From Streptomyces mutomycini (GTDB lineage: Bacteria > Actinomycetota > Actinomycetes > Streptomycetales > Streptomycetaceae), in contig NZ_MAPV01000011.1 in assembly GCF_001700505.1 (NCBI RefSeq), positions 59,949-123,948 on the forward strand: 64,000 nucleotides of DNA, given 5' to 3'. Shown here piece after piece: positions 16,404 through 24,210 of this stretch. Position 1 is the stretch's first letter; every line of letters begins with the position of its first letter. The position numbers were made by a program, and so were the translations under genes. Below the pieces are notes generated by a model. The model made no database searches, was not told the origin of the DNA, and was given only the letters and a program-made list of their open reading frames with translations.

Positions 16404-17281
16404 TCAGCTCTCTCGTAGCGGTGACGGGCGCCGGCGGGGCGGTCGGCGGCCGGGTGGCCGCACGGCTGGCCCGGACCGGCGTGCCCGTGCGTCTCCTGGG
16501 CCGGAACCCCTCCCGGCTGCCCCGGCTGCCCGGCGCGGTCGCCGCTCCAGCCGCCGCGTACGGCGACGGCGAGGCGATGCGCCGCGCGCTCGACGGTGCG
16601 CACACCCTGTTCCTCGTCTCGGCGCACGAGAGTCCGGACCGGGTTCTGGAGCACACCACGGCGGTGGACGCGGCCCTCGCCGCGGGCGTCGAGCGCATCG
16701 TGTACGTGTCGTTCCTCGGTGCGGCTCCGGACGCGACGTTCACGTTCGCGCGCGACCACTGGCACACCGAGGCGCACCTGAGGATGACCGGCGCGCGCCA
16801 CACCTTCCTCCGCGACAGCTGGTATCTCGCGGCGATCCCCGCGATGACCGGGCCCGACGGGACCCTGCGCGGTCCCGGTGGCGAGGGACGGGTCTCGGCC
16901 GTTTCCCACGAGGACATCGCGGACGCGGCGTCAGCCGTCCTGCTGGACGAGGGAACCGTCCACGACGGCGCGACGTACGACCTCACGGGGCCCGAAGCGT
17001 TCACCCTGGCCGAGGCGGCCGAAGAGCTGAGCCGGTGCACCGGCCGCACGATCCGGTACGTGCCCGAGACCAGGGAGGAGGCCTACGCCTCCCGCGCCCA
17101 CTACGGGGCCCCGGAGTGGGAAGTAGCCGGCTGGGTCACGTCGTACGAGGCGATCGCGGCCGGTGAGCTGGACACCGTCTCCGATGCCGTCCCCACGCTC
17201 ACCGGCCACCCGGCCCGGGGCCTGGCCACCTTCCTCCAGGAGAACCCGGAGAGCTGTCGGCACCTCCTCCCGGGAGCCTGA
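16400..17281 (+). CDS. NmrA-like NAD(P)-binding oxidoreductase
   Basis: A 293-residue atypical short-chain dehydrogenase of the NmrA/quinone-oxidoreductase-2 type. It starts with VAVTGAGGAVGGRVAARL and continues with RIVYVSFLGAAPDATF and HTFLRDSWYLAAIP, typical of the family. There is no catalytic YxxxK, so it may be a redox sensor or a quinone reductase. It overlaps the DUF952 gene by four bases. Its last 16 codons and 3' flank are duplicated in the following intergenic region. Confidence 0.82.
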   Translation: MISSLVAVTGAGGAVGGRVAARLARTGVPVRLLGRNPSRLPRLPGAVAAPAAAYGDGEAMRRALDGAHTLFLVSAHESPDRVLEHTTAVDAALAAGVERIVYVSFLGAAPDATFTFARDHWHTEAHLRMTGARHTFLRDSWYLAAIPAMTGPDGTLRGPGGEGRVSAVSHEDIADAASAVLLDEGTVHDGATYDLTGPEAFTLAEAAEELSRCTGRTIRYVPETREEAYASRAHYGAPEWEVAGWVTSYEAIAAGELDTVSDAVPTLTGHPARGLATFLQENPESCRHLLPGA

Positions 17282-17316
17282 GCGGGCCCACCGGCCCCGC
17301 CACTGGGCCCGCCCAG
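17278..17316 (+). terminator. Hairpin terminator, copy 1
   Basis: Arms CTGAGCGGGCCCA and TGGGCCCGCCCAG pair over 12 of 13 positions, overlapping the stop codon of the NmrA-like gene. Confidence 0.6.
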
Positions 17317-17391
17317 GGCCCCTGGGCCCATGACCGCAGCCCGGCCGACTGTCTCCAGGAGGACCCCGACAGCCAGGCCGTCTCCGGGAGC

Positions 17392-17431
17392 CTGAGCGGG
17401 CCCACCGGTCGCGGCGGCTGGGCCCGCTCAG
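17392..17431 (+). terminator. Hairpin terminator, copy 2
   Basis: Arms CTGAGCGGGCCCA and TGGGCCCGCTCAG pair perfectly over 13 bases. This is the duplicated hairpin, located 111 bases past the gene end. Confidence 0.6.
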
Positions 17432-17557
17432 GGCCCCCGGGCCCATGACCGGGCAGACCTCGCTTCCGTAGCGTCGAAGCGGGCGGCTTTCGGCGTGCAA
17501 TCCCCAAAGCTGCCCTCGGCAACACGTGCCCGATTCAGCAGCCCTGAGGGAGCGAAA

Positions 17558-18544
17558 ATGTGCGATTCCTGCGCAACAGCGGCCGAGGCGACGACGGCGG
17601 ACGGGACGGAGCGGGGCGGCGGCCTGTCCCGCCGCGGCCTGATGGCCGGGCTGGGGCTCGGCTTCGGCCTTGCCGCGGTGGGTCTGCCGACCGGAGCGAC
17701 GACGGCCTCTGCGGCGACGGCTTCGGCGAAGAACGGCAAGTGGGCCAATCCGGCCCTGGGCCGCTTCCCCGCCGGCGGTCACTACGGTGCGCCCAGAGGC
17801 GGTGCCGCGCACGCGGGTCAGGACGTCTCGAACTCGACGGGCACCGGGGTGTACGCGGCGGCGGCCGGCACGGTCGTCCGCCGTTCGTGGGGAGGCGGGC
17901 TCACCGGCCGGACCGGCAACGCCCTGGTCCTTTCGCACGGCGGCGGCCAGTACACCTACTACGGCCATCTCAGCGCCTACCGGGTCGCGCTCAATGCCAC
18001 GGTCGCCGCCGGTCAGCGCATCGGCGACATGGGAGCCACCGGCAATGTGACGGGGCCCCACCTGCACTTCGAGACACACTCCGGAGGGCTCGGCGTCACG
18101 GTCGCCCCCGTCGCCTTCCTGGCCGCCCGGGGTGTGGACCTGGGTGGCGGCTGGCCCAGGATCGACCCCGGAGCGAGCGGCGCGACGGTCGTCGTGACGC
18201 AGCAGCTGATGACGCAGCGCGGCTACGGTCTGGTCGCCGACGGGCAGTACGGCACGGTGTCGTCCGACGCCGTCAAGCGCTTCCAGAATGCCAAGGGCCT
18301 GGTGGCCGACGGTCAGGTGGGCCCGGCGACCTGGCCGCATCTCGTCTACACGCTGCGTCAGGGCAGCGGCGGCTCTCATGTCCGGGCGCTGCAGACCGCG
18401 TTGAACAGGCGTAGTGCAGGCCTGGCTGTCGACGGTACGTTCGGAGCGGTCACGACGACCGCCGTGCGCACGTACCAGGGCGTCAACCGGCTGGTCGTCG
18501 ACGGCGAGGCGGGCCCGGTGACCTGGCAGGCGCTAGTCGGCTGA
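17558..18544 (+). CDS. Tat-exported M23 peptidase with two peptidoglycan-binding domains
   Basis: A 328-residue exported cell-wall hydrolase. The signal has a twin-arginine motif (LSRRGLMAG) and a hydrophobic stretch ending in ASAATASA. The LytM/M23 domain (about 60-195) carries the zinc ligands in HAGQD and HLHFE. Two PG_binding_1 repeats follow, with GLVADGQYG and GLAVDGTFG motifs. The enzyme should cut peptide cross-bridges in peptidoglycan outside the membrane. An in-frame start 21 codons upstream exists, but the ATG at 17558 gives a normal Tat leader. The N-terminal MCDSC cysteines are unusual. Confidence 0.88.
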   Translation: MCDSCATAAEATTADGTERGGGLSRRGLMAGLGLGFGLAAVGLPTGATTASAATASAKNGKWANPALGRFPAGGHYGAPRGGAAHAGQDVSNSTGTGVYAAAAGTVVRRSWGGGLTGRTGNALVLSHGGGQYTYYGHLSAYRVALNATVAAGQRIGDMGATGNVTGPHLHFETHSGGLGVTVAPVAFLAARGVDLGGGWPRIDPGASGATVVVTQQLMTQRGYGLVADGQYGTVSSDAVKRFQNAKGLVADGQVGPATWPHLVYTLRQGSGGSHVRALQTALNRRSAGLAVDGTFGAVTTTAVRTYQGVNRLVVDGEAGPVTWQALVG

Positions 18545-18762
18545 CGACCGGTTCCCGGGCCGTGGGGCTACGTCGAGGCCCGGCGGATCACGCGTGGGTG
18601 GCAGGTACGTGGCCCGGGGCGCGGGCCTGGGACGACGTGAGTCCCGAACCGGTGTTCTCCCAGCCGGGCGACCTGGCACGGGCTCTGCGCAACTCGGTCG
18701 CGACGGCTTGAAACCGTCCACGGCCCCCGTCGGACGAGCCCGACCGGCAGATGAAAAACTGA

Positions 18763-18804
18763 CCGCACCCGGTCCGGACGGTGTCCTGTCCGGACCGGGT
18801 GCGG
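18763..18804. terminator. Perfect 17-base-pair hairpin, likely the original sodN/M23 terminator
   Basis: Left arm CCGCACCCGGTCCGGAC pairs with its full complement around an eight-base loop. It sits between the M23 gene and the left attachment site. Before the element inserted, it would have lain about 55 bases past the sodN stop codon and served both converging genes. Confidence 0.7.
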
Positions 18805-18856
18805 CAAGTAGGCCGATGCGACCCGCGAGACCGGGGGTCGGACAAGCCCAGGCGTG

Positions 18857-18880
18857 GATCACGCCTTCTTGGTCTCCTAG
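18857..18880. repeat. attL: displaced sodN 3' end
   Basis: GATCA, one mismatch, then the 15-base block GCCTTCTTGGTCTCC (18863-18877) shared exactly with the right end. Read on the minus strand it still encodes E-T-K-K-A-stop, the sodN C-terminus, with GCG for the alanine instead of GCT. It is the original chromosomal end cut off by integration. Confidence 0.85.
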
Positions 18881-18898
18881 TAATGGGCCGGGTCGGCG

Positions 18899-18923
18899 AC
18901 CTGCAGCGTTGATCGCTGCAGGT
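18899..18923. repeat. Inverted repeat just inside attL
   Basis: Perfect ten-base arms (ACCTGCAGCG and complement) with a five-base loop, 19 bases inside the element. It could be an arm site for integrase/excisionase or the terminator of the CHAT gene that ends at 19054. Confidence 0.5.
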
Positions 18924-19053
18924 TGCTGACCTGGCCTTTTGCTGTTGGCTGGGGATGGGGTGCGACGGTCTTGACTGGGTGTCCTGCGGACTGTGTGCGG
19001 ACTGCTGTGTTGCGTTTAGAGTGGCAACTCGGATCCTGTGGGGGCGCCGTGGT

Positions 19054-21222
19054 TCAAGGGCGCAGGCGAAAGCTCTCCACGCGGCTCGCCACGTGCCCCA
19101 GGTGGATGCGCTCAGGGCGGCCGACAAACAGGTAGAACATCGACTCCGGCACATAGCCGGGCCTACGGAACCAGTTCCGAACCTTGGAGCCCATGCCCAT
19201 TTCGTCCGCGATTTCGGCTAGCACGCGCTCGGTGTCCTCGTAGATACGCCCCCTTTGGAGGCGCCCCTTGGATCTGTTCATCATGAAGTCCGTCAGTACC
19301 GGGATGCTGCTGCCGCTGTCTTTTATGGCCCAGTTCTGCAGCGACCTGCTGGCGCCCAGGATGTCGTTGATGGCGTTGCCGGCCTGCACGTGGTGCCACA
19401 CGTCGAGAAGCGTTGCAAAATGGCCCGGGTGTTTCAGTTCCTCGACTACGTTCGCGAGGAAGCGGACCATAAGCATTGCGTTGCGGTCGACACGCACCGG
19501 GACCTGTGTGCCAAGTACGGCGAGCACACCTTCGCGGAGTAGCAGGTCGGTCACGCTGACTGCGCCAGCGCCCCTAGGGGCGACATGACAGGCGCTGAGC
19601 ATTACGACGGGAGGCGTATCCCCGGGGCCGAGGCCGAGTTCCAGGCATAGCTTGTCGCCGATGACGAGCCCGGCTACGTTGCCCCTGAATGAGCCGTGTG
19701 CGCTGATGATCAGAAAGTCCGGGCGGTACTCGGTGACGGCGTGGCGGAGGGCATCTGGGGTGAGTGTTTCGACCTCATCGATCTTGAGCGCATCGCCCGC
19801 TTCCTGGGCGGTCTCCTTCGCGACCTTCCAGCCCTGGCGCGAGAGTCGGCCCACAGGGTCACTGGTAGGTATGCATTCTGCGATGAGGACCCTCACTCTG
19901 CCATTGAGGTTGACGCTTGAGGGCGTGTTGGTCTCGTGCTGGAGGGTGCGGATCAACGGAGTAAGCGGGCGGTAGGTAAGGGGCAACCGTGCAGTCAGCG
20001 GGGAGGTGTCGCCGGGCAAGGTTAGGAGGCCGAGGGGGAAGTTGGAGAACACCGTTAACTGCGACGCCCGTTTGATCAGCTCGACGACGTCCTCGCTCCA
20101 AACGCAGCTGGCGGCAGCGTCGAGACGTGCCATCAGCCTGCGAACGCTGGCGGGGTTCTCGTTGCCGATGAAGTGTCGTTCCAGTTCGGCCAAAGCCACG
20201 AAGGCATCCCGGGGGACGGGCGGCATCATTAGCCCAAGCCCGTTTGTGGCAACGGCGTGATGTGTCGCGGCGAACTCGATGGCGGCGTCTTCTACCGCGC
20301 TGTCGGAACGCTCGTGAAGTGCCACGGACCAGACGTTGGGTTCAACTTCGCTACTGAGAGGGGAACTGTGGCTGCGCAGTTCGCTGCTATATGCCGTGCG
20401 TGAGTAGGCGACAGCAACTCCTGGTAGCGCGAGCGTCAAGGGGAATCTGAGACTTCGCGCTTCTTCGTCTAGTGTGCTGTCGAAGCGCTGTTCGGCGACT
20501 TCCCGCGATGTTTGCTCACTTTCCAGCCGAGCAATTGTAGCGAGGAGGATCTGCCCGTGCACCGCTCGTAAGGCCAGCCCGTCGGCGCCATTATCCAGCG
20601 AAGGCTCGGCGAGGTCGTCAGCCCACCCCATCTGCCTTGCGAGCCTTCGGTGGGGTAGTAGGACAGGAGCGAGATCCAGGCGTCGAGTCAGGGTGAGTGC
20701 GTTCCCCAGCGGCTCGCTGTCTGGGACGAAGTGACGGTGGATCGCCTTCCAGTGTGCGGTAAGGCTTTCGTCGCCTAGGGAGGCGTAGCCCACTGCAGGC
20801 AGAGCGAAGTCCATAGTCTTGGAGCGTTGTCGGGCCTCTTCCAGCAAGTCGTCGGGGCACACCACTAGTGTGCGATGGAGCCCACGGAAGAATCCGTCGA
20901 CGTATCTTGCATCGAACACGTCAATCGGTAGGAGCAGGATGTGATGGTCGAGCTTCAGCTGCTGGGCCGCTTTGAGGATCCTGGCTGGTGTGTCGACGAG
21001 GTCGCTGAGGGTGCTCGGAAGGTGCAGGGTGTACCAGAGTCCCGGGAGCGCGGCGGCAGCGGCTCGGGATATTCCATGGGGTACGGTCACATCCTTGTTC
21101 GCGACTTCGTCCATCTGTTCCATGGCGAAGGGCGAGTAAACCGCCGGATTGGTTCCGCCGTTCTGGGCGCGACACAGGACGACATAGCCGAGCGGCCGCT
21201 CAAACGGTGATCCCGATTCCAT
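19054..21222 (-). CDS. CHAT-domain caspase-like protease with novel N-terminal region
   Basis: A 722-residue protein of the element cargo. The C-terminal third is a CHAT (caspase HetF-associated) domain. PDFLIISAHGSFRGN carries the catalytic His509, PPVVMLSACHVAPRGAG carries Cys545, and VLAVLGTQVPVR is the strand after the active site. Residues 1-430 match nothing I recognise; they contain predicted alpha/beta stretches and no TPR repeats or membrane segment. The last 100 residues form an extra helical tail. The gene is visibly less GC-rich than its neighbours and uses a TTA codon (20056-20058), both signs of transfer. CHAT proteins often act in bacterial immunity or cell death; that role is inferred here. 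The start is supported by AAAGGG ahead of it. Confidence 0.8.
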   Translation of the reverse strand: MESGSPFERPLGYVVLCRAQNGGTNPAVYSPFAMEQMDEVANKDVTVPHGISRAAAAALPGLWYTLHLPSTLSDLVDTPARILKAAQQLKLDHHILLLPIDVFDARYVDGFFRGLHRTLVVCPDDLLEEARQRSKTMDFALPAVGYASLGDESLTAHWKAIHRHFVPDSEPLGNALTLTRRLDLAPVLLPHRRLARQMGWADDLAEPSLDNGADGLALRAVHGQILLATIARLESEQTSREVAEQRFDSTLDEEARSLRFPLTLALPGVAVAYSRTAYSSELRSHSSPLSSEVEPNVWSVALHERSDSAVEDAAIEFAATHHAVATNGLGLMMPPVPRDAFVALAELERHFIGNENPASVRRLMARLDAAASCVWSEDVVELIKRASQLTVFSNFPLGLLTLPGDTSPLTARLPLTYRPLTPLIRTLQHETNTPSSVNLNGRVRVLIAECIPTSDPVGRLSRQGWKVAKETAQEAGDALKIDEVETLTPDALRHAVTEYRPDFLIISAHGSFRGNVAGLVIGDKLCLELGLGPGDTPPVVMLSACHVAPRGAGAVSVTDLLLREGVLAVLGTQVPVRVDRNAMLMVRFLANVVEELKHPGHFATLLDVWHHVQAGNAINDILGASRSLQNWAIKDSGSSIPVLTDFMMNRSKGRLQRGRIYEDTERVLAEIADEMGMGSKVRNWFRRPGYVPESMFYLFVGRPERIHLGHVASRVESFRLRP

Positions 21223-21292
21223 GATCGCGCCCTTTCCAATGCGAAAATTGCTGCCTATTCACAGCTTTTTTCTGTTCGCCGCTTGAACCCGT

Positions 21293-21823
21293 CTACGTCC
21301 AGCCGTCCAGCGATACCTGAAGCCCCCCTGTGAGGTAGCGATGGAGGGCGCTGGCCGTAGTGTCCACGAACGCCTCGGGAATGGCCTTGGCGTCGATCCA
21401 GCAAACCTGGCTGTGCTTGCGGGGTTCGCGGTTTTCGGGTTCGCCGGTCCATTCGTGGGTGGCGAAGACGACCGTGAGGAAGCCATTGGGGGACTCAACG
21501 CCCCAGGCTCCGTGGATGATGTGGGCGACCTTGAGGGCCTCCGGCTTCACCGTGAGGCCGGTCTCCTCGTACAGCTCGCGGACCGCAGTCTCGGTGATCG
21601 GCTCCCCCGGCTCGCTCTTGCCGACCGGCAAGTCCCACAGGCCCTGGGCGAACTTGGCGTTCTCGCTGCGCTGCAGGAGCACGACACGGTTGGCCGCCTT
21701 GTCGTGGACGATGACGGCCGCGACCAGCAGCGTCATCGAGTCGAGCGCCGGCTTGAGGGCTTGGGGGCGGTTGTCGGTCTGCTGAGCCACGAGGTTCCCT
21801 TCGTCGGGCAGGTTGTTGGGCAT
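21293..21823 (-). CDS. Nudix hydrolase
   Basis: A 176-residue Nudix protein. The Nudix box is complete from G68 (GKSEPGEP, then REL and EETGL), so it should hydrolyse a nucleoside-diphosphate-linked substrate with Mg2+. The strands before it (LLVAAVIVHDKAANRVVLLQR) and the NGFLTVVFATHEW segment fit the fold. Its start codon lies one base past the stop codon of the upstream regulator gene, so they are co-transcribed and probably coupled. The CHAT gene follows 70 bases further on. Its substrate may belong to the divergent cassette. Confidence 0.87.
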   Translation of the reverse strand: MPNNLPDEGNLVAQQTDNRPQALKPALDSMTLLVAAVIVHDKAANRVVLLQRSENAKFAQGLWDLPVGKSEPGEPITETAVRELYEETGLTVKPEALKVAHIIHGAWGVESPNGFLTVVFATHEWTGEPENREPRKHSQVCWIDAKAIPEAFVDTTASALHRYLTGGLQVSLDGWT

Positions 21824-21824
21824 G

Positions 21825-23192
21825 TTAGGCGAGGGCCTCGCGGGCTCGGCGGGCGAGATCTGCGGCTCCGGGGACGCGGCGGCGCTGGTAGATCGCGAGC
21901 GTGGAGCGGATCGAGGTGATCGCCTTGCGGGTGCGGTCGGAGGTCATGCCCTCCATGAGGACCAGGGCCTGGGTCCAGGCCGCGACAGCTTCATCGGCTC
22001 GGGCCTGGGCGGCGAGGCTGTCGCCGAGGTCGGCGTGGGTGAGGGCGTGGACTCGCTTGTACTTCTCCGGGTCCCAGCGGGTGAGCGCGTCGCGGTGCTG
22101 CTGTTCCGTACCGATGTGGTCGGCGAGGTCGGTCAGCGTGCGTGCGGTGTGGCTGGCCACGGTGCCGGCTGCTGGGCCACTAACGCGGGAGAAGCTGGGC
22201 TGGGGCCCGTCTTCGCGCAGGAGTGCGTCTTCGGCGGCTAGGAGAGCGCGGGCGGCCAATGGGTTCTCGCCGACCGCTGCGTAGGCGCGGGCGTGCGTGA
22301 TGTGGAGGAGAGCTTCGGTCTGGCCGTCCACGTGGCCGAGGCCGCGGGTGAGGGCGCCCTCGACGAGCTCGACGCAGTGGTCTGGTTGCTTGAGGCTGAG
22401 AGATTGATGGGCGAGGGCGCGCATCATCCATGCGGCGTGGCCGTGGGGGTCCGCTTCGCAGGCGAGTTGGTAGCCGACCTGGTAGTAGCGCTGGGCGGCG
22501 CCTTCGTGGCCGAGGTCGTGGTGCTTCCACCCTGCGAGGTAGGCGAGTTCGGTGACGGCGCCGAAGGCGGCCTGACGTAAGGCTTCTGTGGGGAAGCGGC
22601 CGCGCAGCATGGGGGCTGCCGTGTCGGCGAGGTACGCGGTGACTGTGGTCAGGCCGTGGCCGCCGCCGAGCCGTTCGTCGGCGGCGCTGAAGGCTGCCGT
22701 GATCTGTCGTACGACGTCGATGTCGTCGCTGCCGACGAGGGAGCGGGCGGTGCGGGCGCGGAGCATCCGCGAGGTGGCTTCGTGGTCGTGCAGGAGCGGC
22801 ATGGCCACGCCGGCCGTGGTGAAGGCGGCGATGGCGAGGAAGCGGCGGCGCTCGACGTCCGCGCGGCCGAGGTCGGTGACCGCGGTGACGGGGTCGGTGT
22901 CCGGTGGCGACTCCGTGTCGGGTGAGTGGAGGCCGAGCTCGGTTCGGGTGACGACGCGTCCCAGCCGCCGGGAGAGGGCTTCGGCGAGGTACTGGCCTGC
23001 CTGGCCGGTCGGTGTGCGGGCACCGCCCACCCAGTGGGAGATGGCCGACTTGTTGGTCTGGAGCAGTTCGCCGTTCTCGGCGGCGATGCGGCGTACGTCC
23101 TTGGCGAGTGCCTCGTACGTGCACCCGGCGGCGTTGATCGTCTCGCGCAGGCGGGAGTTGTCGCTGGTCGGTGCCGGCACGATCGCCTCCAC
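21825..23192 (-). CDS. Helix-turn-helix regulator with tetratricopeptide-like C-terminal part (NsdA-type)
   Basis: A 455-residue protein. The N-terminal 60 residues hold an XRE-like DNA-binding segment (EALAKDVRRIAAENGE, TNKSAISHWVGGARTPTG). A central RRRFLAIAAFTTAGVAMPLL stretch and a long helical array with TPR character follow. This architecture is that of the NsdA-like regulators common in Streptomyces. It is divergent from the cassette starting at 23383 and upstream of the Nudix gene, so it most likely controls both. GC content is normal for the host. Confidence 0.72.
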   Translation of the reverse strand: MEAIVPAPTSDNSRLRETINAAGCTYEALAKDVRRIAAENGELLQTNKSAISHWVGGARTPTGQAGQYLAEALSRRLGRVVTRTELGLHSPDTESPPDTDPVTAVTDLGRADVERRRFLAIAAFTTAGVAMPLLHDHEATSRMLRARTARSLVGSDDIDVVRQITAAFSAADERLGGGHGLTTVTAYLADTAAPMLRGRFPTEALRQAAFGAVTELAYLAGWKHHDLGHEGAAQRYYQVGYQLACEADPHGHAAWMMRALAHQSLSLKQPDHCVELVEGALTRGLGHVDGQTEALLHITHARAYAAVGENPLAARALLAAEDALLREDGPQPSFSRVSGPAAGTVASHTARTLTDLADHIGTEQQHRDALTRWDPEKYKRVHALTHADLGDSLAAQARADEAVAAWTQALVLMEGMTSDRTRKAITSIRSTLAIYQRRRVPGAADLARRAREALA

Positions 23193-23382
23193 TCCGATTC
23201 CGTAAACCGCGTATACCGCTTGACCTCCGTCACACCGTACCCACTCTGCGTAGCGGGCGGTTCACTTATCGACAGCCGCCCCACTCACGGCATCACGGGC
23301 CGGGCGGCCCCCAAGTTCCGTACGCCTTAACGGGCTCGGGCATTCCTGTGCCCCGGTCCGGACGATCAGAGACGGAGACACG
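23193..23382. promoter_or_regulatory. Divergent control region of the cargo cassette
   Basis: This 190-base region between the regulator and the four-gene cassette has an AT-richer patch near 23200-23265 (TAAACCGCGTATACCGC) that could hold two promoters. GGAGA at about 23374 serves the gene at 23383. No perfect operator was found. Confidence 0.35.
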
Positions 23383-24132
23383 GTGACCACCATCGACACC
23401 GCGACCATCACGGTCGAGCTGCCCGACGCCTTCGACCCGCGCTGGAACCGCCTGCCCGGCATCCAGGTGGACGGTCGGCGCGTCACCATCGACCCGGCCG
23501 AGTACTTCTTCCGCTTCGAGTCCAGCACCTGGCTCGTCGCCGACTGGGAGTTGGTGAAGGCGCAACTCCTGGACGTGGACGAGACGACCGAGAGCGCGGT
23601 CGAGCAGCTCGCGCTCGACTTCATCAAGCAGCACAGCGAATCCACCTCCGACGCGGCCCGTGTGCTGGCGACGGCGTACGGGGTGTACGCGTACCTCTTC
23701 CGCGAGGAACACCTGGCCGGCCTCGGCCTCCCGCAGATCACCGCCGACCACCTGCGCATGCTGCGCGAGGCCGCCACGCTCATGGCGCTCAACAAGGTCG
23801 AGTTGGACGGGCACATCTCCAACGTCGGCCCGTGCTGGTTCTTCCCCGCCGCCACCTCCGTCGTCTTCGACCTGGACGACGCGACGGGCGGAATGCTGGA
23901 CGAGGTCTACCACGGCGGCTGGTTCAACGAGTACCGCCGGATCGAGTCCATCAAGGCCCACGCCGCGCTCGGCGGCAGACTCGTGCACGGCTGCCAGTCC
24001 GTCCCGGACCAGTCCGGCGGCGTCGTCGCGCCCTACGGTGCCTCGATGGCCAACTTCCGTGACGACCTGGCCGAGTTCAAGGCGGGCTGGATCGAGCAGG
24101 TCTACGCCCGCCGCGTGACCGCAGCCGAGTAA
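23383..24132 (+). CDS. Conserved protein of unknown function, first gene of cargo cassette
   Basis: A 249-residue soluble protein, acidic, with no motif I recognise. Segments VELPDAFDPRWNRLPGIQVDGRRVTIDPAEYFF are cut here only by my description, and the C-terminal half has a Gly-rich GGWFNEYRRIESIKAHAALGG stretch with a later HGCQS. It heads a run of four genes in one direction (spacings 78, 0 and 14 bases), so it is probably a subunit or early enzyme of whatever the cassette makes. I cannot name a family. Confidence 0.6.
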   Translation: MTTIDTATITVELPDAFDPRWNRLPGIQVDGRRVTIDPAEYFFRFESSTWLVADWELVKAQLLDVDETTESAVEQLALDFIKQHSESTSDAARVLATAYGVYAYLFREEHLAGLGLPQITADHLRMLREAATLMALNKVELDGHISNVGPCWFFPAATSVVFDLDDATGGMLDEVYHGGWFNEYRRIESIKAHAALGGRLVHGCQSVPDQSGGVVAPYGASMANFRDDLAEFKAGWIEQVYARRVTAAE

Positions 24133-24210
24133 CCCCACCCCAGTACGGCTCCGGGGCGGGCCAGCTCGCGCGCGCCCGCCCCGGAGCCAACCAGCCCCCT
24201 GGAGACCCCC

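Larger units (their letters stand above)
17234..17450. repeat. Imperfect tandem duplication of a gene 3' end with its hairpin
   Basis: The block from about 17234 to 17335 (end of the NmrA-like gene plus hairpin) is repeated at 17353-17450 with an offset of 115-119 bases. Both copies contain CTCCAGGAG, GGGAGCCTGAGCGGGCCCA and GGGCCCATGACC. The second copy is non-coding remnant sequence. Confidence 0.75.
18545..19053. other. Gene-free stretch spanning the left element junction
   Basis: These 509 bases hold the hairpin terminator at 18763-18804, the left attachment site at 18857-18880 and an inverted repeat at 18899-18923. No convincing gene is present; short open frames have no recognisable content. 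Confidence 0.6.
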
